Origin: Paenibacillus rigui
GTDB taxonomy: Bacteria; Bacillota; Bacilli; Paenibacillales; NBRC-103111
Direction: 5' to 3'
Assembly: GCF_002234615.1 (NCBI RefSeq)
Contig: NZ_NMQW01000002.1
Span: forward strand, 558,001 to 622,000
Length of the DNA: 64,000 bases
Shown here: positions 25,295 through 33,808 of the stretch, in pieces
Layout of the letters: every line of letters starts with the position of its first letter
Numbering within the stretch: the stretch's first letter is position 1
Made by a program: the position numbers and the translations under genes
Notes under the pieces: model-generated
What the model was told of the DNA's origin: nothing
The model's database searches: none
What the model saw: only the letters and a program-made list of their open reading frames with translations

Positions 25295-25693
25295 ATGAAA
25301 ACTTATATGACGGAAAATCAAATTCGATTGGTCGGGCGCGTGTGGGAAATTCGTCACTATTTAAAAATGGCTCAGCAGCGGCTGACGACAGACGTTCGAC
25401 TACTGCAATTTTTATCCGAGCAAACCGGCCACAATCATCATCAGCAGCAGCCAAGCCGCGGATTGTGGCTGGATGGCTCTTTCTCTCAAGCGAACACTTC
25501 TGAAGAAATGAACACCCCGCCAGCAGAAGCTGTGTCTACCCTTCATGACAAAGAGACTGCCAAGCATTCCAGGCTTCATCTGCTGCAGCCCCAATTCCAG
25601 CCAGGCAGCACGGATCCTCGTGTAATTCCCTTCCCATTGAATAAATGGGCTCAGGATATGCTGCAAGAGCTTGATCCCACTCCTCAGCCTTAA
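25295..25693 (+). CDS. mciZ: MciZ-like FtsZ inhibitor with a long C-terminal extension
   Basis: The first 43 residues match MciZ, the mother-cell peptide that caps FtsZ filaments: the segment IRLVGRVWEIRHYLKMAQQR aligns with the LVGKAWEIRAKLKEY core of the 40-residue B. subtilis peptide as I remember it. Location next to nudF also fits. The frame runs on to 132 residues with a Gln/His/Pro-rich tail, and its last 158 bases overlap the 3' end of the convergent DUF3866 gene. AAGGAG lies about ten bases before the ATG. Either the tail is real or a stop was lost; the core call is firmer than the length. Confidence 0.68.
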   Translation: MKTYMTENQIRLVGRVWEIRHYLKMAQQRLTTDVRLLQFLSEQTGHNHHQQQPSRGLWLDGSFSQANTSEEMNTPPAEAVSTLHDKETAKHSRLHLLQPQFQPGSTDPRVIPFPLNKWAQDMLQELDPTPQP

Positions 25694-26693
25694 GCGGTTC
25701 ATGCCAACGCAGCTGGTGACGGGCTTCGATACCCGCCTCGCAAATCTGCTTATGTAATCTTTGCATCCATACGCCCGACAGCTTCGGCAGGGGGACACAA
25801 GCTTCAGCAAGCGCAACCTTGCTTAACACAGTTAAAGCATGATGACTGAGTCCCTGATGCCGTTCACGCAGATCGGTGAAGCTCATGCGCGGGATCAGGA
25901 TCGGCTTTCCGTGCAATGCTGCGGCTGCGTTGATCAATTCCCCTGTTTCGATGCCGCTGAAACCAAGCAGAGTGCCTGTGCCTACACTGCCGGGGCCCAT
26001 AAGCACGACTGCGATATCCGCCTGCAGAACGTGCTTGGCTGCAAGCAGCGCGGTATATTTATTGACCGTCTCTAGATCTCCGCCATACGCGTGTCCGTAA
26101 GTTACGGTACCCGCCAACCAGTCCAAACGTTTCAATAAACGCACATGCCTGCTGAATGACAAGGGCAAAGCAGCACCATCTGTCATAATATATGCCACTT
26201 TGCATTTTTTACCCTGCTTTTGTTCAAGCTGTCGAAGACGGCACAGAACAGCCGGCAGCATACTGTGAAGCTCTCCTATAAGCACCGGCAATCCTTCGAG
26301 GCTCAAATGTTCAAGAAATAGCGGGTGATAATCGCTTGCCGCCTCTTCCGCAGCCAATACGGACCTCTGCAAGGGCGTATACCGCATTTTCATAATATGG
26401 CCAGAGGTATTCTCGTCCCGAATGTCGTATTCAGCATACGAGACAGGGGAAGCACTGTTAGAGGAGGGTATAATGGAATGAATGAAATGATACCCCCCGG
26501 TACCCAGCCTCAAAGATGCTGCAGTGGTATTAACGAGCACTTGATCTCCCGGGGATAAGCTTGCTTTCATCCCTTCCTCGCAATAATATATAGCTTTACC
26601 GTTAGAGCCATCCGCAAGCTCGACAAGCGTCTCTTGTACACCCTGCTCCGGTTCGGCCGCTTCCGTTACGATTCCAATGCTCCACCTCATCAT
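25536..26693 (-). CDS. DUF3866 family protein
   Basis: A 385-residue protein. It has an N-terminal beta-rich part (WSIGIVTEAAEPEQGVQETLVEL) and a GPGSVGTGTLLGFSG glycine-rich motif near residue 230, with a C-terminal SMGRELHEDP segment typical of the family as I know it. Function unknown; the glycine-rich loop suggests nucleotide or phosphate binding. The ATG at 26693 follows GAGGTGGGG. Its 3' end overlaps the extended mciZ frame on the other strand. Confidence 0.82.
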   Translation of the reverse strand: MMRWSIGIVTEAAEPEQGVQETLVELADGSNGKAIYYCEEGMKASLSPGDQVLVNTTAASLRLGTGGYHFIHSIIPSSNSASPVSYAEYDIRDENTSGHIMKMRYTPLQRSVLAAEEAASDYHPLFLEHLSLEGLPVLIGELHSMLPAVLCRLRQLEQKQGKKCKVAYIMTDGAALPLSFSRHVRLLKRLDWLAGTVTYGHAYGGDLETVNKYTALLAAKHVLQADIAVVLMGPGSVGTGTLLGFSGIETGELINAAAALHGKPILIPRMSFTDLRERHQGLSHHALTVLSKVALAEACVPLPKLSGVWMQRLHKQICEAGIEARHQLRWHEPLKAEEWDQALAAYPEPIYSMGRELHEDPCCLAGIGAAADEAWNAWQSLCHEG

Positions 26694-26792
26694 AGGTCCC
26701 CACCTCTATTCTTAGCCGATCGGACACGACTCTCTTCCTCTCAATGTATGAGCCTTGGGCTGCTGCTATGAACTGACACATACCCCGCCCCA

Positions 26793-26831
26793 GAAAAAGA
26801 AAAAGACCGCCCGCACGAGTGCAGACGATCT
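26793..26831 (-). terminator. Terminator after the PepT-like gene
   Basis: Minus strand: GATCGTCTGCAC pairs with GTGCGGGCGGTC (wobbles), followed by TTTTTCTTTTT. Confidence 0.75.
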
Positions 26832-26849
26832 TCAATGAAAAAACCTCTA

Positions 26850-26920
26850 TCGAAGCCTTACGAAAATAAGCGACCGCGTTCAGCGACAGGTTTTATCGCC
26901 AACTATAATTTTCACATCTG
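26850..26920. repeat. Dispersed intergenic repeat, family 1, copy B
   Basis: AACCTCTATCGAAG, then GCGACCGCGTTCAGCGACAGG, TTTTATCGCC and ATAATTTTCACATCTGATG. It shares blocks in the same order with copies at 18453 and 50797. It lies in the 3' untranslated part of the PepT-like gene, before its terminator. Confidence 0.55.
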
Positions 26921-26966
26921 ATGCCCTCGAAAGCTTATCTGGCGTGGGCTTGGTAAGAAACGCAGC

Positions 26967-28100
26967 TTATGCTCCTGCCGCTTCTTTCACAATCTCAACG
27001 ACAACTTCAGCTACCTTGACTAAATCCTTGATGGCAATGTGCTCTTCTGTCGTGTGAATTTTTTGATAGCCTACGGCCAAGTTCACGGTAGGGACACCTA
27101 AGCCGTTAAATACGTTGGCATCGCTGCCTCCGCCGGAATGAAACGTTTTTGGCGTGCACCCGGCTTTTTTTAGAGCAGCGACAGCTAATTTGACGACCGG
27201 CGCTTCATCATCGAACATAAATGCCGGATAGATGAGTTCACTCCCGAACTCCATCTTCGCACCCATTTCCTGTGCGGCTTCCTGACATGCCTTTCTCATG
27301 GCCTCAACCTGACGGTCCAACTTTTCCTGCACGATACTGCGGGCTTCCGCTTCCAGCTCGACCCGGTCGACCACAATATTGGTCGCACCGTTCACTCCCC
27401 CTGCAAAACGGCCGATGTTGGCAGTCGTTTCCTTGTCGATGCGGCCGAGCGGCATTTTGGCTACCGCTTTGCTGGCGACAGTAATTGCGCTGACCCCCGC
27501 TTCAGGGTTCACACCCGCATGAGCGGAACGGCCTGTAAAGGCGATATGAATTTTGGACTGCGTAGGTGCGGCTACGGCAATATCGCCGATTTGCCCGTTG
27601 GAATCAAGGGCATAGCCGAATTCAGCCTGGAGCCACTTGGCGTCCATAGCACGGGAGCCTTTCAAACCGGATTCTTCGCCGGCCGTAATGATGAATTGAA
27701 TCGGGCCGTGAGCGATATTTTGCTCCTTCAGCACCCGGATCGCTTCGAACATAGCAGCCAAGCCCGCTTTGTCGTCGCTGCCCAGAATCGTCGTCCCGTC
27801 GCTGCGGATGACTCCGTCCTCCCCAATCTGCGGTTTAATGCCTTTACCCGGCGTTACCGTATCCATATGGGAGGTGAAAAAGATTCCAGGCACCTTCGCG
27901 TCCTTCGTAGCCGCCAAGGTGCAGATCAGGTTGCCGGACCCGTGACCCGTCACGGCGGCCGTGTCGTCTTCTTCTACCGTCAAGCCGAGCGCCGTAAACT
28001 TTTGCTTCAATACTTGACTGATTTCCTGCTCAAAGCGCGTCTCGCTATCCACCTGCACCAATTCGATAAATTCCGCAACTAATCGTTTTTCCTGAATCAT
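26967..28100 (-). CDS. M20 family peptidase, PepT/YqjE-like
   Basis: A 377-residue zinc peptidase. Metal-site motifs: FTSHMDTVTPG, ILGSDDKAGLAAM and the catalytic glutamates in ITAGEESGLKG; the C-terminal histidine is in KTFHSGGGSDANVF. It probably removes N-terminal residues from tripeptides or acts on related small amides. The ATG at 28100 is chosen since AGGAGGAAAGAG precedes it; an upstream in-frame start at 28118 lacks a site. Divergent from the Prli42-like gene. Confidence 0.9.
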   Translation of the reverse strand: MIQEKRLVAEFIELVQVDSETRFEQEISQVLKQKFTALGLTVEEDDTAAVTGHGSGNLICTLAATKDAKVPGIFFTSHMDTVTPGKGIKPQIGEDGVIRSDGTTILGSDDKAGLAAMFEAIRVLKEQNIAHGPIQFIITAGEESGLKGSRAMDAKWLQAEFGYALDSNGQIGDIAVAAPTQSKIHIAFTGRSAHAGVNPEAGVSAITVASKAVAKMPLGRIDKETTANIGRFAGGVNGATNIVVDRVELEAEARSIVQEKLDRQVEAMRKACQEAAQEMGAKMEFGSELIYPAFMFDDEAPVVKLAVAALKKAGCTPKTFHSGGGSDANVFNGLGVPTVNLAVGYQKIHTTEEHIAIKDLVKVAEVVVEIVKEAAGA

Positions 28101-28171
28101 CTCTTTCCTCCTGTACATGCTTTAAGTTAAAATAGTACTATTCGTATTGCCCAAAGAGGAGTTGAAACCGA

Positions 28172-28267
28172 ATGCGCAACAGGCTCATATTCAAAATTAT
28201 TATTTACACGATGATCGCATGCATGCTGCTTTCGACGCTATTATTTACCGTCAACCTGTTTATTTAG
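28172..28267 (+). CDS. Prli42-like stressosome-associated membrane micro-protein
   Basis: A 31-residue frame (MRNRLIFKIIIYTMIACM... ending NLFI) with a basic N-terminus and a single membrane segment, the plan of Prli42, the 31-residue anchor of the stressosome in Listeria. GAGGAG sits ten bases before the ATG. It is convergent with bkdB and the two stop codons overlap by three bases. Too short for usual ORF thresholds. The name rests on length, the MRN start, topology and a basic N-terminus; the stressosome link is inferred. Confidence 0.7.
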   Translation: MRNRLIFKIIIYTMIACMLLSTLLFTVNLFI

Positions 28268-29637
28268 TACAGCTTTGTCTCTTGATTGTAGGATTCCAGA
28301 TTCTCCTTCACCCGCTGCAGGAACCGGCCGCAAATGACGCCGTCCAGTATACGGTGATCAAGGGACAAGCAGATGTTAGCCATGGAACGAACAGCAATCA
28401 TATCTTGGATCACAACAGGCTTCTTCACGATCGACTCGAACGTAAGAATGGCTGCCTGAGGGTAGTTAATAATCGGATAGGACAAGATCGAACCGAAGGA
28501 GCCGGTATTGTTCACCGTGAACGTACCGCCCTGCAAATCTTGAAGCGACAGCTTGCCGGCTCTGGCCTTACGGGAGAATTCATCGATTTCCCGGGCCAAG
28601 CCGGCAATGTTTTTTTGATCGGCCTTTTTGATAACCGGTGTTGTGACCGAGTCTTCCGTACCTACGGCAAGGGAAATATTAATATCCCGTTTCACGATAA
28701 TTTTATCTACCGCCCAAACCGAGTTCATGATCGGATAGTCTTTAATCGCGCTAACGACAGCTTTCATCATGAAGGAAAGGTAAGTCAGGTTAATGCCTTC
28801 CTGGCGCTTGAACTCGTCCTTCAGCTTATTGCGTAAATGAACCAGGTTTGTTACGTCCACCTCAATCATCGTCCAGGCATGAGGAATTTCGGAAACACTC
28901 TGACGCATATTGCGGGCAATCGCGCTGCGGATTGGAGTTACATCAATCAAATATTCTCCGCGGCCCTCCAGCTGCTGCCCCTCCACCTCGATATTCGGGA
29001 TCGGAGGGTTCTCGGACAGGTGAATACCGGAAGAACGTACAGGTCCTTTGGAAGGCGCTGCGACAAAAATATCATTGTCCAACACTGCCGGGGCTGTCTG
29101 TTGAATCAGACCGCTTGCTGCAGGCGCCGGTGTCTGCTGCGTTGACGCCGCACGCTGCTGCTTTCCTGATGCCGCGTAGGCTTCAATGTCTTTACGCGTT
29201 ATTCTTCCGCCCAGTCCGGTCCCTTGCACATCCTCCAGACGGATCCCATGCTCTCCTGCCTGCTTAAGCACGGATGGAGAGTAACGGCTCCGCATCCCTT
29301 GATCTGAAGATAATGCATCGCTGCCTGTATTGGCCGCCTTTTGAATGCCGGCCTGCGCTTCGTTTACCTGAACGCCTCCGGACACCGTTTCCTCGATGAC
29401 ACAAATTGCCTCTCCTACGGCCGCCGTATATCCTTCCTCTGCCAGAAGCCGAACCAATCTTCCCGAGACCGGCGACGGCATCTCGGTGTTCACCTTATCC
29501 GTAATCAGTTCGCATAATACATCGTACTGCTCTATGTAATCACCCGGTTGCTTGAGCCATTTGCCAATCGTTGCCGAAACGAGACTTTCCGCCAGATGCG
29601 GAACCGTCACCTCGGTCTCCCGTGTGTTTTGAGTCAT
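28264..29637 (-). CDS. bkdB: Branched-chain 2-oxoacid dehydrogenase E2 (dihydrolipoyl acyltransferase)
   Basis: A 457-residue E2 subunit. The lipoyl domain covers residues 1-80 with the lipoylated lysine in ITDKVNTEMPSP. A linker follows, then the peripheral-subunit binding domain (SPSVLKQAGEHGIRLEDVQG, about 119-150), and the acyltransferase domain ending with the active-site DHRILDG. It forms the core of the complex that turns branched-chain 2-oxoacids into acyl-CoA primers for iso/anteiso fatty acids. Last gene of the bkd group, separated from bkdAB by 118 bases holding a strong hairpin. Confidence 0.94.
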   Translation of the reverse strand: MTQNTRETEVTVPHLAESLVSATIGKWLKQPGDYIEQYDVLCELITDKVNTEMPSPVSGRLVRLLAEEGYTAAVGEAICVIEETVSGGVQVNEAQAGIQKAANTGSDALSSDQGMRSRYSPSVLKQAGEHGIRLEDVQGTGLGGRITRKDIEAYAASGKQQRAASTQQTPAPAASGLIQQTAPAVLDNDIFVAAPSKGPVRSSGIHLSENPPIPNIEVEGQQLEGRGEYLIDVTPIRSAIARNMRQSVSEIPHAWTMIEVDVTNLVHLRNKLKDEFKRQEGINLTYLSFMMKAVVSAIKDYPIMNSVWAVDKIIVKRDINISLAVGTEDSVTTPVIKKADQKNIAGLAREIDEFSRKARAGKLSLQDLQGGTFTVNNTGSFGSILSYPIINYPQAAILTFESIVKKPVVIQDMIAVRSMANICLSLDHRILDGVICGRFLQRVKENLESYNQETKLY

Positions 29638-29673
29638 GCCTGTATTTCCTCCTCATCTTCAAAGAAATGAAGC

Positions 29674-29727
29674 GCCTTACGGACCCGACCGGCAGGCAGT
29701 GTAACTGCCCCGTATCCGCCGTAAGGC
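29674..29727. promoter_or_regulatory. Intra-operon inverted repeat between bkdAB and bkdB
   Basis: GCCTTACGG (29674-29682) pairs with CCGTAAGGC (29719-29727), enclosing a nested GGCAG/CTGCC hairpin. No T-run follows, so it is more likely a processing, stability or attenuation element than a terminator. Confidence 0.6.
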
Positions 29728-29755
29728 ACCTCTCGTCAGCTACTGTAAAGCTTCT

Positions 29756-30739
29756 TTAGAACAACGCCAGCTGTCTCATGGCGTCCTTGATTTTATCCGA
29801 GTTCAGCAGGAAAAACTTCTCCATCGGAGGGTTCATCCCTACCGCAGGCACATCCGGAGCACATAAGCGCATAATTGGCGCATCCAGGTCAAAAAGCATT
29901 TCTTCGGCGATAATTGCCGACACCTCTGCGCCGACACCGCCTGTCTTATTATCCTCGTGGATGATAAGCACCTTGCTGGTTTTGGCCGCGGCCTCGAGAA
30001 TTGCATCCTTATCCAGCGGTTGAATCGTACGGAGATCGAGAATATGTACGCTGATTCCCTCTTCTTTAGCCAGCTCCTCCGCCGCCTGAAGCGCGTATTG
30101 TACCGTGATGCCATACGAAATGACGGTAATATCATCGCCTTGCCGCTTTACGTCCGCCTTGCCGATTTCGACAAGCACTTCGCCCTCCGGCACTTCACCG
30201 GTAACGCCAAGATAACACTTTTTATGCTCAAAATAAAGCACGGGGTCCGCATCGCGAATCGCCGCTTTCATTAAACCTTTAGCATCGTAAGGATTGGACG
30301 GCGCGACAATCTTAAGACCCGGTGTCCCGAAGAACACGGATTCCGGACATTGCGAGTGATACAGCGCGCCTCCGCCTGTTGCTCCGTAAGGAGCACGGAT
30401 AACAACCGGGCAGTTCCAGTCATTGTTGGAGCGATAGCGGATACGGGCTGCTTCGCTAATGATCTGATTCGTCGCCGGAAAAATAAAATCTGCGAACTGC
30501 ATCTCAGCGATCGGCTTCATGCCGTACATCGCCGCACCGATAGCTACACCGGCGATAGCGGATTCTGCAAGCGGCGTATCCATGACTCGTTCTTCGCCGA
30601 ACTTGTCACGCAGCCCCTTTGTCGCGTTCAGCACGCCTCCCTTACCGACGTCCTCTCCAAGGACGAATACGTTCTCGTCCCGCTCCATTTCCTCCGCCAT
30701 TGCCGAGCGAATGGCTTCCAAATACGTAATGACCGCCAT
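29756..30739 (-). CDS. bkdAB: Branched-chain 2-oxoacid dehydrogenase E1 beta
   Basis: A 327-residue E1 beta subunit with FVLGEDVGKGGVLNATKGL, the DTPLAESAIAGVAIGAAM segment and the C-terminal VLIIHEDNKTGGVGAEVSA. With E1 alpha it carries out the thiamine diphosphate-dependent decarboxylation of branched-chain 2-oxoacids. Its start overlaps the bkdAA stop (TAATG), so the two subunits are translationally coupled. Confidence 0.95.
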   Translation of the reverse strand: MAVITYLEAIRSAMAEEMERDENVFVLGEDVGKGGVLNATKGLRDKFGEERVMDTPLAESAIAGVAIGAAMYGMKPIAEMQFADFIFPATNQIISEAARIRYRSNNDWNCPVVIRAPYGATGGGALYHSQCPESVFFGTPGLKIVAPSNPYDAKGLMKAAIRDADPVLYFEHKKCYLGVTGEVPEGEVLVEIGKADVKRQGDDITVISYGITVQYALQAAEELAKEEGISVHILDLRTIQPLDKDAILEAAAKTSKVLIIHEDNKTGGVGAEVSAIIAEEMLFDLDAPIMRLCAPDVPAVGMNPPMEKFFLLNSDKIKDAMRQLALF

Positions 30740-31752
30740 TACCTTACCTCCCCTTCGTTTCCGTACACATGAAGTAAAGTATCCTCCGGCAGCGGATACG
30801 GCGCTTGATCAGCATACTGGGTAGCATCATTGACTTCCTGCTTGATTCGCTCTAGCAGCTCGGCTTCCTGTTCGTCGCTCCATAGACCGCAATCTACCAA
30901 ATACTGCCGGTATTTCGGAATCCCGTCCTTCGCCTTGTTCTCCTCCACTTCTTCCTTCGTACGATAAAGCATATCGTCATCCGATGTGGAGTGAGGAGAA
31001 ATACGGTACATCATAGCTTCGATCAACGTCGGGCCTTCTCCACGAATCGCACGCTCACGAGCTTCCTTCATCACGCGGTAAACCTCAAGCGCATCATTGC
31101 CGTCCACTCGAATCCCTGGAAAACCATAACCGTTCGCACGCTCGGCAATGCTTCCCGAGATTTGTTTATGTAAGGGAACGGAGATCGCATATTGGTTATT
31201 TTCACACATAAGAATGACAGGCAGCTTGTGAACGCCTGCAAAGTTACAGCCCTCATGGAAGTCGCCCTGATTGCTAGAGCCTTCCCCGAAAGTGGCGAAC
31301 GTGACGAAGGCCTGCTTCTTCATCTTCGCAGCCAAAGCAATCCCCACGGCATGCGGCACCTGGGTAGTTACAGGACTGGAGCCGGTGACGATATTCAGCT
31401 TCTTATGGCTGAAATGTCCAGGCATTTGGCGTCCCCCGCTGTTCGGGTCCTCCGCTTTTGCAAAGACCGACAGCATCAGCTCTCTCATTGTCATGCCAAC
31501 GGAGAGAACAAAGCCATAATCACGGTAGTAAGGAAAAAAGTAGTCCTTCTTCTTCTCCAATGCAAAGGCAGCGGCAACCTGTGCCACCTCCTGACCGATG
31601 CCGGACACGTGAAATCCGATTTTGCCGGAGCGCTGCAGCAAAAATCCCCTTTCGTCAAACTTTCTAGCCTTTTGCATGTATGTGTACATTTCAACAGCCT
31701 GTTCGTCAGACAAACCAAGCTTGCGATGTTTCATTAGCTGGCCAATGGACAT
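30739..31752 (-). CDS. bkdAA: Branched-chain 2-oxoacid dehydrogenase E1 alpha
   Basis: A 337-residue E1 alpha subunit. The TPP-binding motif runs from GEGSSNQGDFHEG to CENNQYAIS, and the phosphorylation-loop-like segment YRISPHSTSDDD is present. The start MSIGQLMKHRKL at 31752 is preceded by AAGGGGG; the upstream in-frame ATG is not. Just upstream, within the lpdV-bkdAA gap, lies a promoter with a FapR-type operator, so the three downstream genes may be read independently of lpdV. Confidence 0.95.
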   Translation of the reverse strand: MSIGQLMKHRKLGLSDEQAVEMYTYMQKARKFDERGFLLQRSGKIGFHVSGIGQEVAQVAAAFALEKKKDYFFPYYRDYGFVLSVGMTMRELMLSVFAKAEDPNSGGRQMPGHFSHKKLNIVTGSSPVTTQVPHAVGIALAAKMKKQAFVTFATFGEGSSNQGDFHEGCNFAGVHKLPVILMCENNQYAISVPLHKQISGSIAERANGYGFPGIRVDGNDALEVYRVMKEARERAIRGEGPTLIEAMMYRISPHSTSDDDMLYRTKEEVEENKAKDGIPKYRQYLVDCGLWSDEQEAELLERIKQEVNDATQYADQAPYPLPEDTLLHVYGNEGEVR

Positions 31753-31787
31753 GGGTTTAACCCCCTTCATTTGATACATACCAGGAT

Positions 31788-31806
31788 TTAATACTAGGTA
31801 CTAATA
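31788..31806 (-). promoter_or_regulatory. FapR-type operator upstream of bkdAA
   Basis: Minus strand TATTAGTACCTAGTATTAA, an inverted repeat (TTAGTAC / GTATTAA) that closely fits the Bacillus FapR box as I know it. It lies 12-30 bases downstream of the expected start of the internal bkdAA promoter, a position suited to repression. FapR senses malonyl-CoA and controls fatty acid synthesis genes. Confidence 0.65.
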
Positions 31807-31818
31807 CTTGCCCCTATA

Positions 31819-31847
31819 AGTATATTATAAACTGAATTAAAAATGAA
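31819..31847 (-). promoter_or_regulatory. Internal sigma-A promoter for bkdAA-bkdAB-bkdB
   Basis: Minus strand: TTCATT (31842-31847), a 17-base spacer, TATACT (31819-31824), in the AT-rich lpdV-bkdAA gap. Confidence 0.5.
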
Positions 31848-31872
31848 CACAATTTTTGCATTGACGGATCGA

Positions 31873-33297
31873 TTAAATGCCGATAGCACGGCCATCGATT
31901 GCAAGCATCGCCTCACCTAACGCTTCCGACAAGGTCGGGTGCGGATGAATAGCCTGTCCTACTTCCCAAGGCGTGGCGTCCAGCAGCTGGGCCAATGCCG
32001 CCTCCGAGATGTAATCCGTTACGTGGGCTCCTATCATATGGACTCCAAGGATATCATTCGTTTTCTTATCCGCTATAACCTTCACGAAGCCGTCCGCCTC
32101 TCCGTGCACCAATGCTTTACCGATCGCTGTAAAAGGAACCCGTCCCACGACGACGTCATGCCCCGCATCCTTGGCCTGCTGCTCGGTCTGCCCCAGTGAG
32201 GCAGCCTCAGGTCTTGTATAGACGCATCGAGGCACTTGATGGGCATTGAACGTATGTGGGTGGAGTCCGCTTGCATGCTCAACGGCAATAATGCCTTCAT
32301 GTCCTGCGACATGGGCAAGCTGGAGTCCGCCGTTCACATCGCCGATAGCATAAATATGGGAAACGTTTGTCTGCATGAATTCATTCACTCGGATGACCCC
32401 GTTTTCGATTTTCACATCCGTATTTTCCAGCAAACCGATACCTTCGACATTGGCCTGACGTCCTACGGAAACCAGCACTTTGTCCGCCATAAGCGATTTC
32501 TGCTCGCCTTTATGCTCCAGATTCAGCTGTACACGACCTTCTGTGATGTTCACCGTCTCCGGAAGCACCAACGCACCCGTTAATACCTCAACGCCTCTCT
32601 TTTTCAACAGACGCTCCATTTCTTTCGAAATATCCGCATCTTCTGTCGGCAGCAGACGAGGAGCATATTCGACGATCGTTACTTTGACCCCAAAATCATG
32701 AAGCATCGACGCCCATTCCACACCGATCACGCCACCGCCGATGATAACCATCGATTCAGGCAGTTCTTCAAGCTCAAGCGCATGATCCGAATTCAAAATA
32801 TACCGTCCGTCCGTCTCTAGACCCGGGAGATTTCTTGGTCGCGAGCCTGTGGCGATAATAAGCTTGTCCGGGACGAGGGTAACAATTTCATCATCCGACA
32901 GCTCCACGGAAACCTGGCCGGATCGGGGGGAGAATATGGACGGGGAAAGAAGTCTTCCATTGCCATAAAACACTGCAATTTTATGTTTACTCATCAAATA
33001 TTGAATGCCTCTATGTAATTGCTCGACAACACCGAGCTTGCGGGATTGTACTTTGGAAAAATTCAATTGTACGGATGCCGTTTCAACACCAAACCGGTCA
33101 CCGTCCAACGTATTGGCATAAACCTCTGCGCTTCGCAGCAGCGCCTTACTCGGGATACATCCGCGGTGCAGGCAGGTTCCACCCAGTTTATCGCGTTCCA
33201 CGATCGCTACCGTTTTTCCTAATTGGGCAGCGCGAATGGCGGCAATATACCCGCCTGTCCCTCCGCCGAGAACGACGATGTCAAATGCTTGGGTCAT
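31873..33297 (-). CDS. lpdV: Dihydrolipoyl dehydrogenase, branched-chain complex (E3)
   Basis: A 474-residue flavoprotein disulfide reductase. The FAD motif GGGTGGYIAAIRAAQLG is at the N-terminus, followed by the redox-active GGTCLHRGCIPSK (about residues 40-52), the NAD motif GGGVIGVEWASML, and the C-terminal HPHPTLSEA with the catalytic His-Glu pair. It reoxidises lipoate on BkdB. It precedes bkdAA by 120 bases. No ptb, bcd or buk gene precedes it here, unlike B. subtilis, and no -24/-12 sigma-54 site is seen upstream. Confidence 0.95.
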   Translation of the reverse strand: MTQAFDIVVLGGGTGGYIAAIRAAQLGKTVAIVERDKLGGTCLHRGCIPSKALLRSAEVYANTLDGDRFGVETASVQLNFSKVQSRKLGVVEQLHRGIQYLMSKHKIAVFYGNGRLLSPSIFSPRSGQVSVELSDDEIVTLVPDKLIIATGSRPRNLPGLETDGRYILNSDHALELEELPESMVIIGGGVIGVEWASMLHDFGVKVTIVEYAPRLLPTEDADISKEMERLLKKRGVEVLTGALVLPETVNITEGRVQLNLEHKGEQKSLMADKVLVSVGRQANVEGIGLLENTDVKIENGVIRVNEFMQTNVSHIYAIGDVNGGLQLAHVAGHEGIIAVEHASGLHPHTFNAHQVPRCVYTRPEAASLGQTEQQAKDAGHDVVVGRVPFTAIGKALVHGEADGFVKVIADKKTNDILGVHMIGAHVTDYISEAALAQLLDATPWEVGQAIHPHPTLSEALGEAMLAIDGRAIGI

Positions 33298-33458
33298 GTC
33301 AGTAAACCTCCTAAAATCTATGATTCTTTTATTGTAACCCTAATACGTGTGATAAATATAGTACAATTTACGAAACATACATGAAAAAATAGCGCAGTTA
33401 TGGTACCTTAAAAGTACAAAGTAAGTTTACGCAGAAAGAGGATAAGGGGTTCCAAAAC

Positions 33459-33722
33459 ATGAAAGCTACGTTCTATCGGTTTATCGCTATGATGATGCTG
33501 GTCATTCCCGGTATTATGGCCACTTACGGTTTTTTATCGATGAAGGATGCGCTGTTTGCGCAATTCGGTGAAGGGGATACCCATGTATTATGGGGCAAAT
33601 TCACCCTCGGCGCGGTGCTGTTCCTGCTTGGCGTCGCCTTCATCGGAGGCTGGACGTTTTTCCGTGACCGCAAACGCAACTATGTCGCTCCCCGCTTTAA
33701 AGCCAAACGCAAACGGAGCTAA
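33459..33722 (+). CDS. yqzF: DUF2627 family membrane protein (YqzF-like)
   Basis: An 87-residue protein with two membrane segments (MMMLVIPGIMATYGFLSM and LGAVLFLLGVAFIGGWTFF) and a basic C-terminal tail (RDRKRNYVAPRFKAKRKRS). The family is typical of Bacilli next to bkd/spo0A; its function is unknown. ATAAGGGG lies nine bases before the ATG. Divergent from lpdV. Confidence 0.87.
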   Translation: MKATFYRFIAMMMLVIPGIMATYGFLSMKDALFAQFGEGDTHVLWGKFTLGAVLFLLGVAFIGGWTFFRDRKRNYVAPRFKAKRKRS

Positions 33723-33766
33723 GCGGCAAATCATTTAAACCTTTCATTCAGTCGGCCACAAACAAG

Positions 33767-33808
33767 AGGAGCCTGCCCATTCCAAAGGGGTCAGGCTCCT
33801 ATATTTTA
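33767..33808. terminator. Bidirectional terminator, yqzF / MraY-like gene
   Basis: AGGAGCCTGCCC pairs with GGGGTCAGGCTCCT, followed by ATATTTTA. It contains the stop codon of the convergent MraY-like gene. Confidence 0.75.

Noticed and set aside
33298-33458. Sigma-54 (-24/-12) promoter before lpdV
   Set aside because: Looked for because of the B. subtilis bkd operon, but no TGGCA-N7-TTGC pattern was found.
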